Shown here piece after piece: positions 32,516 to 44,010 of a stretch of 64,000 bases of DNA. Numbering within the stretch: the stretch's first letter is position 1; each line of letters begins with the position of its first letter. The notes beneath the pieces were generated by a model, which saw nothing but the letters and a program-made list of their open reading frames with translations, did not search any database and had not been told where the DNA came from. Origin of the DNA: Sceloporus undulatus (taxonomy: Eukaryota; Chordata; Lepidosauria; Squamata; Phrynosomatidae); assembly GCF_019175285.1 (NCBI RefSeq), contig NC_056530.1, forward strand, positions 3,560,892 through 3,624,891, written 5' to 3'. The translations under genes were made by a program, and so were the position numbers.

Positions 32516-32584
32516 CTTAGGGAGTGCTTAAGTGCACTGATAAGCGGTATAGAAATGTACTTACTGTTGCTATTGCTATATCAC

Positions 32585-33426
32585 TTGTTCTCAAGTGCTG
32601 TTTTAAGGGAGGTGAAGTCTCAAGTGTTGTGTTTGTGACCCTGTATCTCTAGTGGAACACTGAGCAAGAGTTCTTTATGCACAGATGGGATTCAGACATT
32701 TCTGTGTCATTTCAGTGTGTCACCACTACCCCAAGTCAAGGTAGACAGTGTCCAAGGACAGACAATTTTTTTTTTTGGCACAGAAGTCCGAACATCCCCC
32801 AAACAGCTTTCTCCATCCCTGGCAGTAAAAACACAATACAAACAAAACAACTATTTTGTGCCATTTTATGGCACCCCAAATCAGACTCACTCTGCTTAAT
32901 GATAGGCCTAGTCCTGAGTTTGGTAAAGAACTTGGTTATACTCGCTGGAGGGAGGGAGATTTCATTGTTGCTCCATGAACCAACAGACCCTAAATCACTT
33001 CTCGCTACCTTCAGCTTTGCTTCATTGTGCCTGTGTATTTGCACCAAGGAGGACCAAAGGAGAGGTTAATTGGTAGCTAGTGTTAACATATCCCCAAATT
33101 TCTTTCCATTAGCATTGATTTTCAAAGGGAGGAACTACTCAGTGATTCAGCTGCAGTCTGTTTCTGGGAGCAAAGCTGGAATGTGATGGAAGTGCCTTGG
33201 CCTTGCTATTCTGACTTTAGCTGGAGGCTTGGAAAGGGAGGGGTTTGAGGTTTAACTATGTCCATGGTTGCTGCTTTCACAGAAACTCTGGCCTTGGAAG
33301 ATGTGTTTAATTTTCTCCTTCCAAAGCGGTGTTAGCAACACTAAGATGCTACTGCTGCTGCTTTTTAATACAAACAAGTAGAGATTGCATAGCCTCTCCA
33401 ACCTTGCTTTTCCTACAGCATCCCAC
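32585..33426. other. Intergenic DNA, nothing recognised
   Basis: No gene or clear repeat seen between the split SINE and copy 3 of the VNTR retroposon. Confidence 0.5.
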
Positions 33427-34290
33427 TATTTATTATTTATGGTATTTATACCCCGCCATTCAGCCATAAAGTATCAGAGAGGCTTACAATTATTATTTTT
33501 AATTAGACGATTCCCTGCCCTCAGGCTTACAATCTAAAAGACACAACACAAAAGGAGAAGGGAATGGTGGTGGGAAAGGGGATGAGGTCCAGTGGTTATT
33601 CCCTCCCTCTAAGGCCTGGACGAAGGTAGATGGACTGGAGAGAAGGCTCTCTTTCTTCAGGCTAGCCCTGGTGGAGTTGGGCCTGCCTGTTCACTCCCTC
33701 ACAGGCTGAAGGATGACAGTTATCATGGAGAGAGAGCTCTCTTTCTTCAGGCTAGCCCTGATGGAGCTGGGCCTGCCTGTGCATAACCTCGCAGGCCGAA
33801 GGTCATGTAGAGAGGGCTCTATATCTTCATGCTAGCCCCTGGTGGAGCTGGGCCTGCCTGTTTACTCCCTCACAGGCTGAAGGATGAGTTATCATGGAGG
33901 GGGGACTATCTTTCTTCAGGCTAGCCCTGTAGTAGCTGGGCCTGCCTGTTCACTCCCTCACAGACCGAAGGATGACAGTTATCATGGAGGGAGGGTTCTC
34001 TTTCTTCAGGCTAGCCCTGATGGAGCTGGGCCTGTCTGTTCACTCCCTCGCAGGCCGAAGGATAACAGTTATCATGGAGGGAGGGCTCTTTCTTCAGGCT
34101 AGTCCTGATGGAGCTGGGCCTGCCTGTTCAGTCCCTCGCAGGCCGAAGGATGACAGTTATCATGGGGGGAGGGCTCTCTTTCTTCAGGCTAGCCCTGGTG
34201 GAGCTGGGCCTGCCTGTTCACTCCCTCGCAGGCCGAAGGATGACAATTATCATAGAGGGAGGGCTCTCTATCTTCAGGCTAGCCCATCAC
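33427..34290 (-). mobile_element. VNTR retroposon with L2-like tail, copy 3
   Basis: Tail and body at 33427-33640 (CCCTGCCCTCAGGCTTACAA, CACAAAAGGAGAAGGGAATG), then seven full units and a partial one, with CTAG marks at 33662, 33752, 33832, 33921, 34011, 34099, 34189 and 34279 (spacing 80-90, mostly 90). Because 90 is divisible by 3, the array gives repetitive ORFs on +; they are not evidence of a protein. Confidence 0.8.
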
Positions 34291-34446
34291 CTCAATTCCC
34301 TCTCTGGGACTGAAGTGAGATTAGGCACTGCCAGCTTTAATCATTGTTAAAAGAATGCCTTCTCATCATGTGAGTTGCCCGTGTCAGCTGGGTTCTTGGC
34401 TAGATGGGTTCAGACATCCGTGTGCTGCAAAGCAGCAGAAGCAAAC

Positions 34447-34580
34447 TACTATATATACTCGACTGTAAGTCAGCCTCATGTATGTCGAGGACAGGTTTTG
34501 GGGCCACATTTATGGTTTTTGATATGGCCTGTGGTTAAGTCGAGGGTAAAACCTAGGCGCATGTAAAAAAGGATCTAAAG
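34447..34580. mobile_element. DNA-transposon end of the TATATACTCGA family
   Basis: ACTATATATACTCGACTGTA, then GTCGAGGACAGGTTTTGGGG and TTAAGTCGAGGGTAAAACCT. The same kind of terminus occurs in reverse at 47080-47109. Confidence 0.5.
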
Positions 34581-34848
34581 GATGAAGCAAAAGAAACAAT
34601 GCCAAAGAATTTACAAAATTCCAGCAGGCTCACACTGAAGGCTGGATGGATGAGAGAGTAGAGCGTGTGTCTGTGCTTCCAGAGCAGGTTACACTTTTGC
34701 CTTTCACCAGCAGATGGCTCCTTTTTAAATAAGAGTTCAAATACAGTACAGAACCAACACTGGACCAGGTATGTCTGATCAAGCTCCCTTGTGTTTCTTC
34801 ATCTCTCCCCCTCATGGACTAGTGTTTACTGGGCAATAAGGTGACCGG

Positions 34849-35074
34849 TGTTGTTGTGTGCTCATGCTGCAAAATTGTTTCCACCTTATAGCAACCATAT
34901 TGTGGGGTTTTCTTGGCAAGATTTGTTGAGAGGAGGCTTGCCATTGCCTTCCTCTGAGACTGAGAGTATGACTTGCCCAAGGGTACCCAGTGGGCTTCCA
35001 TGACTGAGTGGGGATTCAAAACCTGTCCTCCAGAGTCACAGTCCAATGATCAAACCACTACACCATACTGGCAC
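34849..35074 (-). mobile_element. Sauria-type SINE, nearly complete
   Basis: GGGGTTTTCTTGGCAAGATT, CTTCCTCTGAGACTGAGAG and a head ending CAAACCACTACACCATACTG. The extreme 3' tail is diverged. Confidence 0.85.
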
Positions 35075-36103
35075 GGAGGTGATCATTATTGTTTTAAATT
35101 CTTACCGTTCCCTGGAGTGGGTGGGCGATTTGGGACATAGCGGATCATTCAATTGCCAGCTCAAAGCTGTCCGCCCCTCACTGGGACAAGCATTCAGAGT
35201 GAGTCCTACAAAAGCATTAGATCTCCAAGGATGCCAACTTTTGGCTCTGGTTTGGATTCATCCCAGCATCAGGTTGGGAGGGGAATGGACACATTTGGAA
35301 AGACCTCTAGGATTTCTGTGGGTCCTGTGAAACATAGCTCATCCAAAATTCTGCTCAAACCTACAGCCAGTTATGCCAAGTCTATAAATGACTTGGTAAC
35401 CCCTGAATAACCTGGCTCATCAAGCTCTCCTTCTCTCACCTGAAAGCTCCCAGCCTTTGCAGGTCACCTTATTCTTCAGAAGTAGGCAAGTTATTAATCC
35501 TCTCTCCCTTAAAGAAAATATGGGGGGAAAGACAGGCAGTTTGGCATGCTTTTTGAAATGCCTTTCTAGACAGACTCTTTAAACAGCACACTGCGTTGTT
35601 GCCTTTGAATTGCGTATTGTCTTATATTAATGGACTTTGTTTTAAAACATTGTGCAGAGATCACCTTGAGTATTCCACTCATTAGAAAGGCAATCAATTT
35701 TTAAATTGGACTAAAAGCATTTGTTGGCTTAATCGCTAGATTAAATCAATTAAACCTTTTAATTTTATTCATTGCTCACAGGTATGGATTCCAGCTTCTC
35801 TTCCATTCCAAATAACAACTAAGGACAGGGTTGGTGTCAGGGGTTCAACACTCTGCTGAGGTAGGAGGCCAGCTCCTGGAGATCCTGAGCTCAAGCCCCA
35901 ACCTCTTTCTGTTTGTTCAATTGCCTTCACCAAGCAAGCAAGCTAAGAGGAGCCTTCCCTTCTCTTCCTGGGTGGCTGCATGGATTGGGGCCAAGGAGAG
36001 AGGACAAATAAATGGGGAATGGCAAAAGCAACATGAACTCATTGTCAGAATCCACCTTCAGGCAATCATTCAGGGTGTATTCTGCCATAAGGTTTGTAGA
36101 GAT
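35075..36103. other. Intergenic DNA, nothing recognised
   Basis: Short ORFs only (up to 94 codons) with no recognisable domain. Confidence 0.5.
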
Positions 36104-36142
36104 AGATAGATAAGACAGATTAGATAGATAGATAGATAGATA
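36104..36142. repeat. (GATA)n microsatellite
   Basis: Interrupted GATA units. Confidence 0.9.
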
Positions 36143-36406
36143 ATTTGGGTAATTTGATAGTGAACATATTTTGGAATGCTTACACTACAGGACTAGTGAA
36201 TAAATAAATGGATGTTTTAATAAACAGTAGTGGCTGTTCCTAGGCTGGGAGAATGCTGAACAATGCCACTGTGTCAAGGTGGGTGAAGGTGGACAGCAAC
36301 TTCTCCTCATGGTGCAGGAGTTTGATGGCAAGGCAGGGCACTTCAACAAACCTTGCCTCAGGCTATCAAAGCCACAATGTCCCTCTTAACTCACATTTTT
36401 CTATTA

Positions 36407-36636
36407 CAGTGCACCCTTGCTTTACGCGGGGGATCTGTTCCAGACTTTCCAGCGTAAAGCAAATACCACCTATGCTCAAGGCCCAGGGCTCGTCACGCGG
36501 CGGTGCAGTGACATGCGTGTGCCATTGGCATGCGCCCCATTCATCCCTATGGGACACACCGTCCCTTCTCCCCGTGCGGCTTTCAGCATATGCTGAAAGC
36601 CGCGTAAAGTGCACCCGTGTATGATGTGGTGCACTG
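36407..36636. mobile_element. Tigger/pogo-like MITE, 230 bp
   Basis: Begins CAGTGCACCCTTGC, ends with GGTGCACTG, flanked by TA on both sides. Contains inner inverted blocks (TTTACGCGG near 36421, CCGCGTAAAG near 36600). Confidence 0.82.
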
Positions 36637-36996
36637 TACCACTAATTGCAGCAGTTACATTTTATTCATAGTCTGACCACTGGGACTCTAGCATTTGAAG
36701 TCTTTGATAACATTGTGCTATGATAAGGTTACCTTACAGTTACCGTTAAGGTGCAGATGTTGCCTTTGCAGGTCTGCTAGCATGTCTGATACAAGGAAAG
36801 TGATAATTAAACAGATGTCTATCAATGTCTTAGCACAGAAAAAGCAGCACAGAAGCTTCTTAACAGCTCAGTTGTGCTTCTGATTGCCAGGCACAAACAG
36901 GGCACAGCTATTACATTACATTTGCCCACCAGCTTTCTCAGGGTTCATCAATGGCCTCTGTTGGCGGCCATACTGCTGGCCTACAAGGAACACCAT

Positions 36997-37117
36997 TCCC
37001 CAACATAGGATCCTTCAGATATTTTGGACTACAACTCTCATAATGTCTAACCACTATCCCTGGCTTGACTTGATGGCAGCTGCAGTTGAAAACAACAGAA
37101 AGCACCAGGTTGGGGAA
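36997..37117. mobile_element. Palindromic MITE remnant
   Basis: TTTTGGACTACAACTCTCAT and a downstream complementary GCTGCAGTTGAAAACAAC; CCCCAAC near 36997 mirrors GTTGGGG near 37110. Confidence 0.5.
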
Positions 37118-37331
37118 GAATCAGACCCTTGGTCTGATTCAGCAAGATTACTCCTACGGGTTTACAGACGGAAATGGATAAGAGGAGTATAAATCCATTG
37201 TCAGACCCAACAAGAGCAGACCCATTAAAGCAAATGGAAACTTTTAGTTGAAAATAATGTATATAAAATAAATGACACTGACTGCATCCGGTGTACCTTA
37301 GTTGGGACTAACATTGGATTTAGCTCAAGAT

Positions 37332-37832
37332 TACTGTATTTTCTGGCATATAAGACTACTTTTTAACCCAGGAAAATCTTCTCAAAAGTCGGGGGTCGTC
37401 TTATACGTCGGGTGTTGTCTTATAGGGCAACTTCCAAGCCGGACTGGAGAATCTGCAGTCACCACATATGTAACTGAAGGGCGGAGCAAGCTGCAGGCGT
37501 CTGGGAAGCCCGGGGTATGGAAAAAAGAGCTGTGTTTGCAATACCGCTCTGATAGTCTTGGAGACAGGGAGGGCTGGGCAGGCAGGGAGAGCTGACCAAT
37601 CCAAGCAGGCTTTGTATACAATAAGTTTTCCTGCTAAGTATCTGCATGTCATAAGCATTTGAATTAAAATTACCAGATTGAAATCAAATCTGATTTTTTA
37701 AAAAAAATTATTTGGTGTGCTTTGGAAGAGTAGTAGTCTTATACGGCGAGTAGATCCCAAACTATATTTTAACTGGAAAAGTTGGGGGTCGTCTTATACG
37801 CCCAGTCATCTTATATGCCGGAAAATACGGTA
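37332..37832. mobile_element. Non-autonomous DNA transposon, about 500 bp
   Basis: Left end TACTGTATTTTCTGGCATA and right end (complement) TACCGTATTTTCCGGCATA form inverted termini, followed on both sides by a GTCGTCTTATACG block (37395, 37790). I recall this family as widespread in vertebrates but cannot name its superfamily with confidence. Confidence 0.78.
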
Positions 37833-38519
37833 GTTTATCCCTGTCCTGGAGCACAGGGGAATTTGTTTATACAGACCAGTGAAAGGTAATCTTTTGTGTG
37901 TATGTGAATTCATATGTACACATGCAGCTCAGCACACTCCAAGAACTACAGCAAAGAGGGATTCTAGTACAACCTCCAATACAATCGCCAGAATAATTTT
38001 CTCTCTTCCAAATCACATCATTCCCCTTATTCTCAAAGAAACAACATGGATACAACTGCAAATTGGCTAGAAGGGATTTATCACTTTTTAAAAGTTTACA
38101 TAGTAAAAAGTATTTTTAAATCACATGTTCATTACAAAAAGTCTCCCAAGAAAAGAGAGAGACAAGACTGAAAAGATTATAAAAGCAATATTTAAAAGAT
38201 TGGATTAAGAACTGCAACCATAGACAATAAGATGAACAGAGTGAATGAGGGTGCCAAAGTGAAGCGACATTACAGATACTAATGATGATGCTCCTCCTCT
38301 TCACCCGAGATGAATAGGCTGCAATCTGGCACTGAACAATGAATCTTGTACAAAAATATACAGTACATTGTACTGGCCCCAGTACTGAACAAGGGTAGGA
38401 CATTACAGAATTTTCCCTGCTAAAACCGATTTTCTTGCATCCATCCTGGACACCATAATAGACAACTGCTAAGTCTATGGTGACAACCAGACTCTGGCAC
38501 ACGGTAGGTTTTCAATGTA

Positions 38520-38737
38520 CAGTTGGCCCTATATCCATGGATTCAACCATCCATGACTTCATAGTACTCAAAAACACATATAAATTCCAATAAGCAAACT
38601 TTGATTTTGCCATTTTAGTTAAGGGACACTATTTTACTGTGCCATTGTATATAATAGGACTTCAACATCCACAGATTTTGATAGCCATGGGTGTGTGTGT
38701 GTGTCCTGGAACCCCAGTGGATACTGAGGGCCCACTG
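38520..38737. mobile_element. Tigger/pogo-like MITE, 218 bp
   Basis: CAGTTGGCCCTATATCC at the left, GATACTGAGGGCCCACTG at the right, TA on both sides. Short GT run inside. Confidence 0.85.
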
Positions 38738-39823
38738 TACAACAAAGAGGATGCTTGTCTATATGCTTTATCTCAAGAAAGCCAGTGAAAACATGAATGG
38801 TCATTCATATAAGATTTCAGAGTGTTGGCCTTAACTCAGAATTCAGGCATGCAGGAAACCCCCAAATCTAACAGCCTTTCCCTATGGCTAGTATGCTGAG
38901 ATACCTTTACAAGAAATCAACCTTCATCAACATGATACCCTCCAGCTGTGTTGAACTTAAATTCCCAGCAGCCACAGACAATGCATTCACTAGCTGTGCT
39001 TGCCATGGATTATAAGAGCTGTGGTTCAAACCATATGGAGGGGAGTGGACTTGGAAGATAATGTAGAACCTTCACCATCCAATCCTTTGTTTTAGCTTAG
39101 TCCCTGTGATACATCTGAAATAGTTAATCTTATCAATATAATTGTCATATGAAAATAAGGCACTTATAGAAGTTATTTACCATTCTAGATAGGAAAACAA
39201 AAATGTTAGTTTTTGAAATCAATTAAATGAATCAAGTTAAAAGCTGCAATTAAAGAAAATCAAATTCCTACCCATTTCCCACACCAAGACCAGTTCTTTT
39301 TTAATTGCTTAACAAAGAAATCAAAAGCAGCATGGCTTGAGTCTCTGAAGGCACAGGTACAGTAGCCCGTTAAAAGGGCACAGTTCCTTTTAGTCAGGCA
39401 TATTGTTTGAGAGCAGGCACATTTTAAGAGTCCTGGCTTTTCCAAAAGGCTGTTTGAGATAGGTCAGTAGCTCTCTGGGACTCTGAAAAGTCCCTATCCT
39501 TGGATTTGGTCAGCTGTGTAGGAGAAGCAAGGGAAGGATTAAAAGTTCAATGACTATAATACTTTTGGCCCCTGTATTCTGTATCTGCAGGTAGTCTGCA
39601 GTTCAGAACTGTAGTCAAAAATGAAGAGAAAATACTGTAGCCCAAGACCACAGAAAAAAGAGGGGAGGGGCAAGCATAAAATATTCTGTGAAATGAAAAG
39701 AATACAGAATGAATTGACGCCATTTCTGCCATCTGCAAGCAGCTTTAATGAATTTTCTTAAGAATTCTGAAATTTGAAAAGAAAGGTGAAGTGTGAAGCA
39801 AGATTCCTCCACCTTTGTTTAAC

Positions 39824-39959
39824 TCAGTGATTTCAAAACTTTGGTCCTCCAGATGTTTTTGACTCCAGGTCCCAGAATTCCTGATGTTTTGCCAACCTGG
39901 ATAGGGCTTCTGGGAGTTGAAGTCCAAAACACCTGGAGGACCAAAGTTTGGGAAACATG
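39824..39959. mobile_element. hAT-type palindromic MITE
   Basis: CAGTGATTTCAAAACTTTGG is mirrored by CCAAAGTTTGGGAAACATG; inner CCAGATGTTTTTGACTCCAG is mirrored by GTCCAAAACACCTGGAG. No exact 8-bp duplication found. Confidence 0.75.
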
Positions 39960-41089
39960 AAAACTGAATCAGGGTTCCTGCTCTCTAGAATGCTGCTAGT
40001 GCTATACCAAAATTCAAGAACCCAAGAAAATTAGCTAACAAAACTCATAGGTTACCACCAAAAGATCAGAGCAGAGTCAGAAAACCCAAAGCAAAAAGAG
40101 TTTTCAGAAATCTTCCTTGGCAACCATTTCCCCTCTCCCCCATTTTGGATAATCAGTCACACTGACATTTCAGGACATTTGTTTCAGATTCAAATAAAAT
40201 AAAATAAAATAAAATAAAAATCAAGGAATTTTTTTTCTCCATTTGACAAGAACTGCAAGCACAATGTAGGATGTGGCCTGTGTATTCCCCACTACTTGGC
40301 TAGTGAACTGTGAGTGGAGGTCAAAAGCATGTTGGCTTGCCCTATCTTTGAATGATGCAATCTGGAGACAATTGATTTTTACAGGGTATTCGTGTTAACT
40401 ATGCAGATCATTCTCCAGGTCATTATATTTCTTCATATAAGGCAGAAGGAGACCTGCTAAGAAGATGGAACTATTATTAACTATTTCTGAAGTCCTGGGT
40501 AGAGTTCTTCTCCTGGGCCTCTATTCCCCCTAGCATGGAACTACACAGAGAATTGCTTACTACTGAGTCAAGCCATTGGTCTGTCTAGCTTAGTACTGTC
40601 TACACTGACTGCAGTGGCTTTTAGGAAGGCATCTTTTCCAACCCTATGTGAATATACACGGGGCTGAGTGTGGCAACTTCTTCATGCAGAGAAGAAGCTA
40701 TAACACAGACAGCTAATGTTCTATCTACTGCTGAAGGAATACAGACAGTTAGCACCTCTATCAAAATGCTTAGAAAGCTAAGTACACATTGGAAACCTCA
40801 TGTTCATATTCTACACTGTTTATGGATTGTCACTGCCTCCATTTCTGTACATTCCATTGCCAACTCAGATTGAAACTGCCACCCAGTGTGCCATCATTTA
40901 CAAGAATATGGGAGTGGGGAACACATTAGCTAAAAAAAATCCCAAGTGTGGCATGATGGTGACGGCATGTTTGTGGGTAAACAGGCCAATATAAATGACT
41001 GAACACTAGGATTTGTATGGTGTAGTGTCTAAGTTATGCATTCCAAACCACAGTAGAAATGGCACCTTCAAGGACAAATGTTATATGGT

Positions 41090-41590
41090 GGGATACAGAC
41101 CAGCAAAATGTAGCATGGTGGCGGCAGTAGGGTTAGGAAGCGCGCACCATTCAGACGCTCCCTAACCCTAGTACGTACTAGAATCATAGAGTTGGAAGAG
41201 ACCGCAAGGGCCATCCAGTCCAACCCCCTGCCATGCAGGAAATCCAAATCAAAGCATCCCCAACAGATGGCCATCCAGCCTCTACTAGGGTAAGCCTAGT
41301 ACGTACTGGCAGCAGCAAAATGGCGGTGCCCTGTCTACATGGGTGCCACCATTTTGACGCGATGGACGCTTAGTGTCCGCATGTCCTGGCATCATAAGGA
41401 CATCACAAGTGCACCATTGGTGCACTACGACGTCTTTATGGCGCTGCAAGAAGGGCCCGCTTTTTGCAGGTCCTTTTTGCTGCGCGAAGGAGCCACACGA
41501 TTTGTCCACTGCGGCTCCCTCACACAGCAAAGCAAGACGCCGAGAGATCGGCCTTTTTGGGTGGTCTGTATACTGCCCATGTGAAAGACA
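41090..41590. mobile_element. DNA transposon carrying an inserted CR1 end
   Basis: Left end GGGATACAGACC and right-end complement CAGTATACAGACC are related termini. Inside, 41181-41283 is a minus-strand CR1 3' end. CCTAGTACGTACT occurs at 41168 and again at 41296, bracketing the CR1. Superfamily unknown. Confidence 0.55.
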
Positions 41591-43503
41591 GCAGCTAGTT
41601 TCTCCTGGTCCTTTAAAATATGTTCTTTAGAACTAAATGAATTGGACAACCTAGAAGCATTATTATAAGCATCTTGTCTTCTAAGATCTAGAGTGATTTT
41701 TAAAGTGTGTAAATCACCAACAAGAGTGAATTGCCCTTTCTTTAAGATACTGAAAAAATATATTCAAAGCTGTTCAGTGCTGCAAACAAAAGCACCAGAA
41801 TTCCAACAAGGAATGTCTGAAGGAACTTTCCCAGTGGAGTTTATAGATGAATTCTCCCCCACTTGGACATTAAATTAAGTCTGAAGCACATCCTTGTCTG
41901 CTTTTGAGACTTTGGTTCAAGAATGTGAAATGTGTGGTCCTTTACCTTTTGAACTCTTAACTCTGCATATTCTCCAGTATTAACTATGATGGATGGGGCC
42001 AATGGGAGTGACAATCAAAAAGCATTCAGGGGGCCACACACTTTCCCATCCCTGCTTTGGTCCCTTGGCTAAATATAACACTGAGCTCTAGGCTTTGCTC
42101 CAACACCCAAAGTTCTAAAAGAACCAGACTAATCATCATCATAAGAGCTGGAAAGAGAAGACAGACAGAAAGAAGATTACATCTCCACCAGCCAATATTA
42201 TCTTTCCCTGGTGTTAAAGTCTTACAATGAAAAATGTAGTGAGAAAGAAGGGAAGGTAAAGATAGGCAATTTCAGATTGGTAAAAAGGTAGGAGGGTATC
42301 CTAGTGGCACCTAAAATCAGCACCTTCCTTATGAGAGTGCCCAGCATCATTCAGTAAACAGGATCCCTCATATTAGTTTAAAGGCTTGCCCTTTGACAGC
42401 TTAAATATCAACTTGCAAGGAAATCCTTGCAAGATAGAGGTATGCACACCTAATGCTGCTGTGCTGATCTTAAAAGTAAAATTTAGTGAATATTTCCATT
42501 TATAACAGTTGTCCTCCATGAACCACTCCTACAAACTGATGTTACAAATCCGTAGATTTTATGTAATAACAGAGAAGGCTAGCTACTCAACGGTTAAAGT
42601 AGAAGTGGGGAAATGCAGCCCAGAGGTGGCATGCTGGCCCCAAGCCTTAAGACTCAAAAATCTCAAAAGTCCCCAATCCACTTTTTAAGAGGAAAATCTT
42701 TGAACTTTGGCTTACTTTCTGGTTTAAGAAAGCCCCCCCCCCCACCCCCGCACCAAGAAACGGTGAAACTGTCCCCGCCATATTACCTGCTGGTCATAGG
42801 GGAAGGGGGGATTTGCAGCTTGTTTTTGTGGGGAAAAAAGAATGGGCAGAATAGTGTGCCTTCCAAAGTCTAGTGAGGGGTGTACCCCTTAACCTTGGTT
42901 TACTGCCCATTCCCAGGCCAAACCAAGTTAGTATGGTTGACTATACAATGTACATTGCAGATGACCAAGCTCATCCATAAGCAGGCACTCTGTGATTCCT
43001 CAAAGCCACATGTGATATCTAGAGGGGTAGGGTTCTTGATCCAATAGCTATGATTTGCCACTGTCACCCTTTTCCAAAAAATATCCCTCCTGGACTAAGA
43101 ATATGGACTCCATTGCTTATAATTTCCTATCTGAGGTGCTGCAAATTCTTCCCAGTTTAAGAAATACCACATCCATTAATAAGAACAGTTGAGCCCAAAA
43201 AAATTGGCAAAATATTTTTGTTTTCTCACACATTTCTCCCATTTTGTCTATTTTTTGGAGGGAAAGTAGGTGTGCAGTTCCACAATATTTCTTGTTAAAA
43301 GCTCTGTATATGGTACAACTCTTAAACATTTGTTTTAAGTTTTGAAGTTAGCATTCAAGAAGACTGTAAAAGGGATAGAGTGGGAATCAAAATCTGAGCC
43401 CATTTCCTGGGTAAGAAGGCAAGTCACTATTTCATAGCATCATTTACTGTTATGCATTTCCAATGCCCAACATACAGCTACATAGAAAGAGCATTGCCTT
43501 TAG

Positions 43504-43509
43504 GTTTAT
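43504..43509 (-). terminator. WASF2: Candidate WASF2 poly(A) signal
   Basis: AATAAA on the minus strand, about 350 nt after the stop codon. Human WASF2 is remembered to have a multi-kilobase 3' UTR, so this may be a proximal site. Confidence 0.35.
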
Positions 43510-43852
43510 TGCCCTTTAACATGTTTGTCATCTTAACAAACACTTTTTGAATGCAAAAAGTGTCCTGCATTGTTAAGTCTTTTTAAAAAGTATATTCCTA
43601 ACCCAAAATAAATCTATAAATAGACTCTGCCCGTTCCTTGGACCCTGAGATTCTGGAGATATGGGGGAAATTTTCATTTTCCTCCTTGCTGGGCAGGAGG
43701 CATAATACCAATAAAATAAAGATTATTTGGAAGCTTGATACTTGAATCTTTGGTTATTGGTCAAGAGATAAAAAGTGAAGAGTTTTTGCAATCTGGGAAG
43801 TTATGTGCATTTCTCTCTCTGTTGCAAGAAAGCCTGAACGATGGGTTGAAAT

Positions 43853-44010
43853 TTAATCAGACCAATCATCCTCATCAAACTCTGAAGAATCATCCTCTGA
43901 ATCGCTGTATTCTACTGCAATGCGGCGTGAAAGGATGGTTGCAACATCGTTGCCCACAACATCTCGTTTCTCTTGTTCGCGCTGCTCCTCTACTTTGCGA
44001 AGCTGGAATC
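43853..44010 (-). CDS. WASF2: WASF2 exon 9, end of WH2, central and acidic region
   Basis: Encodes residues 442 (part) to 493: [20 protein letters not shown], the central helix with [13 protein letters not shown], and the acidic Arp2/3-binding end with the conserved Trp in DDWSD. Acceptor TTCCTGCCAG precedes 44010; TAA at 43855-43853. Confidence 0.97.

Larger units (their letters stand above)
29961..32580 (+). mobile_element. ACA-type SINE split into three by nested insertions
   Basis: Three pieces join in order to one SINE: 29961-30092 (head GGAGCCCTGGTGGAGCAGTG through GAGGTCGCTAAAAT), 31803-31843 (CAGCTTGTTGGGGGCAATTA) and 32517-32580 (AGTGCTTAAGTGCACTGATA, GCGGTATAGAAATGTACTTA, then TTGCTA repeats). 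The minus-strand copy at 53601-54035 shows the same order. The first gap holds an L2, the second a VNTR retroposon. Confidence 0.82.
39960..43852 (-). other. WASF2: Probable WASF2 3' UTR and downstream flank
   Basis: No coding signal. The only canonical minus-strand AATAAA I found between the WASF2 stop and 38000 is at 43504-43509 (an ATTAAA lies near 39299), so the UTR is either about 350 nt or longer with a weak signal. The DNA transposon at 41090-41590 falls here. Confidence 0.4.

Noticed and set aside
33884-34350. Repetitive 30-residue protein encoded by overlapping ORFs
   Set aside because: The repeat unit is 90 bp, a multiple of 3, so any open frame repeats itself. The array belongs to a retroposon and lies antisense to its body.
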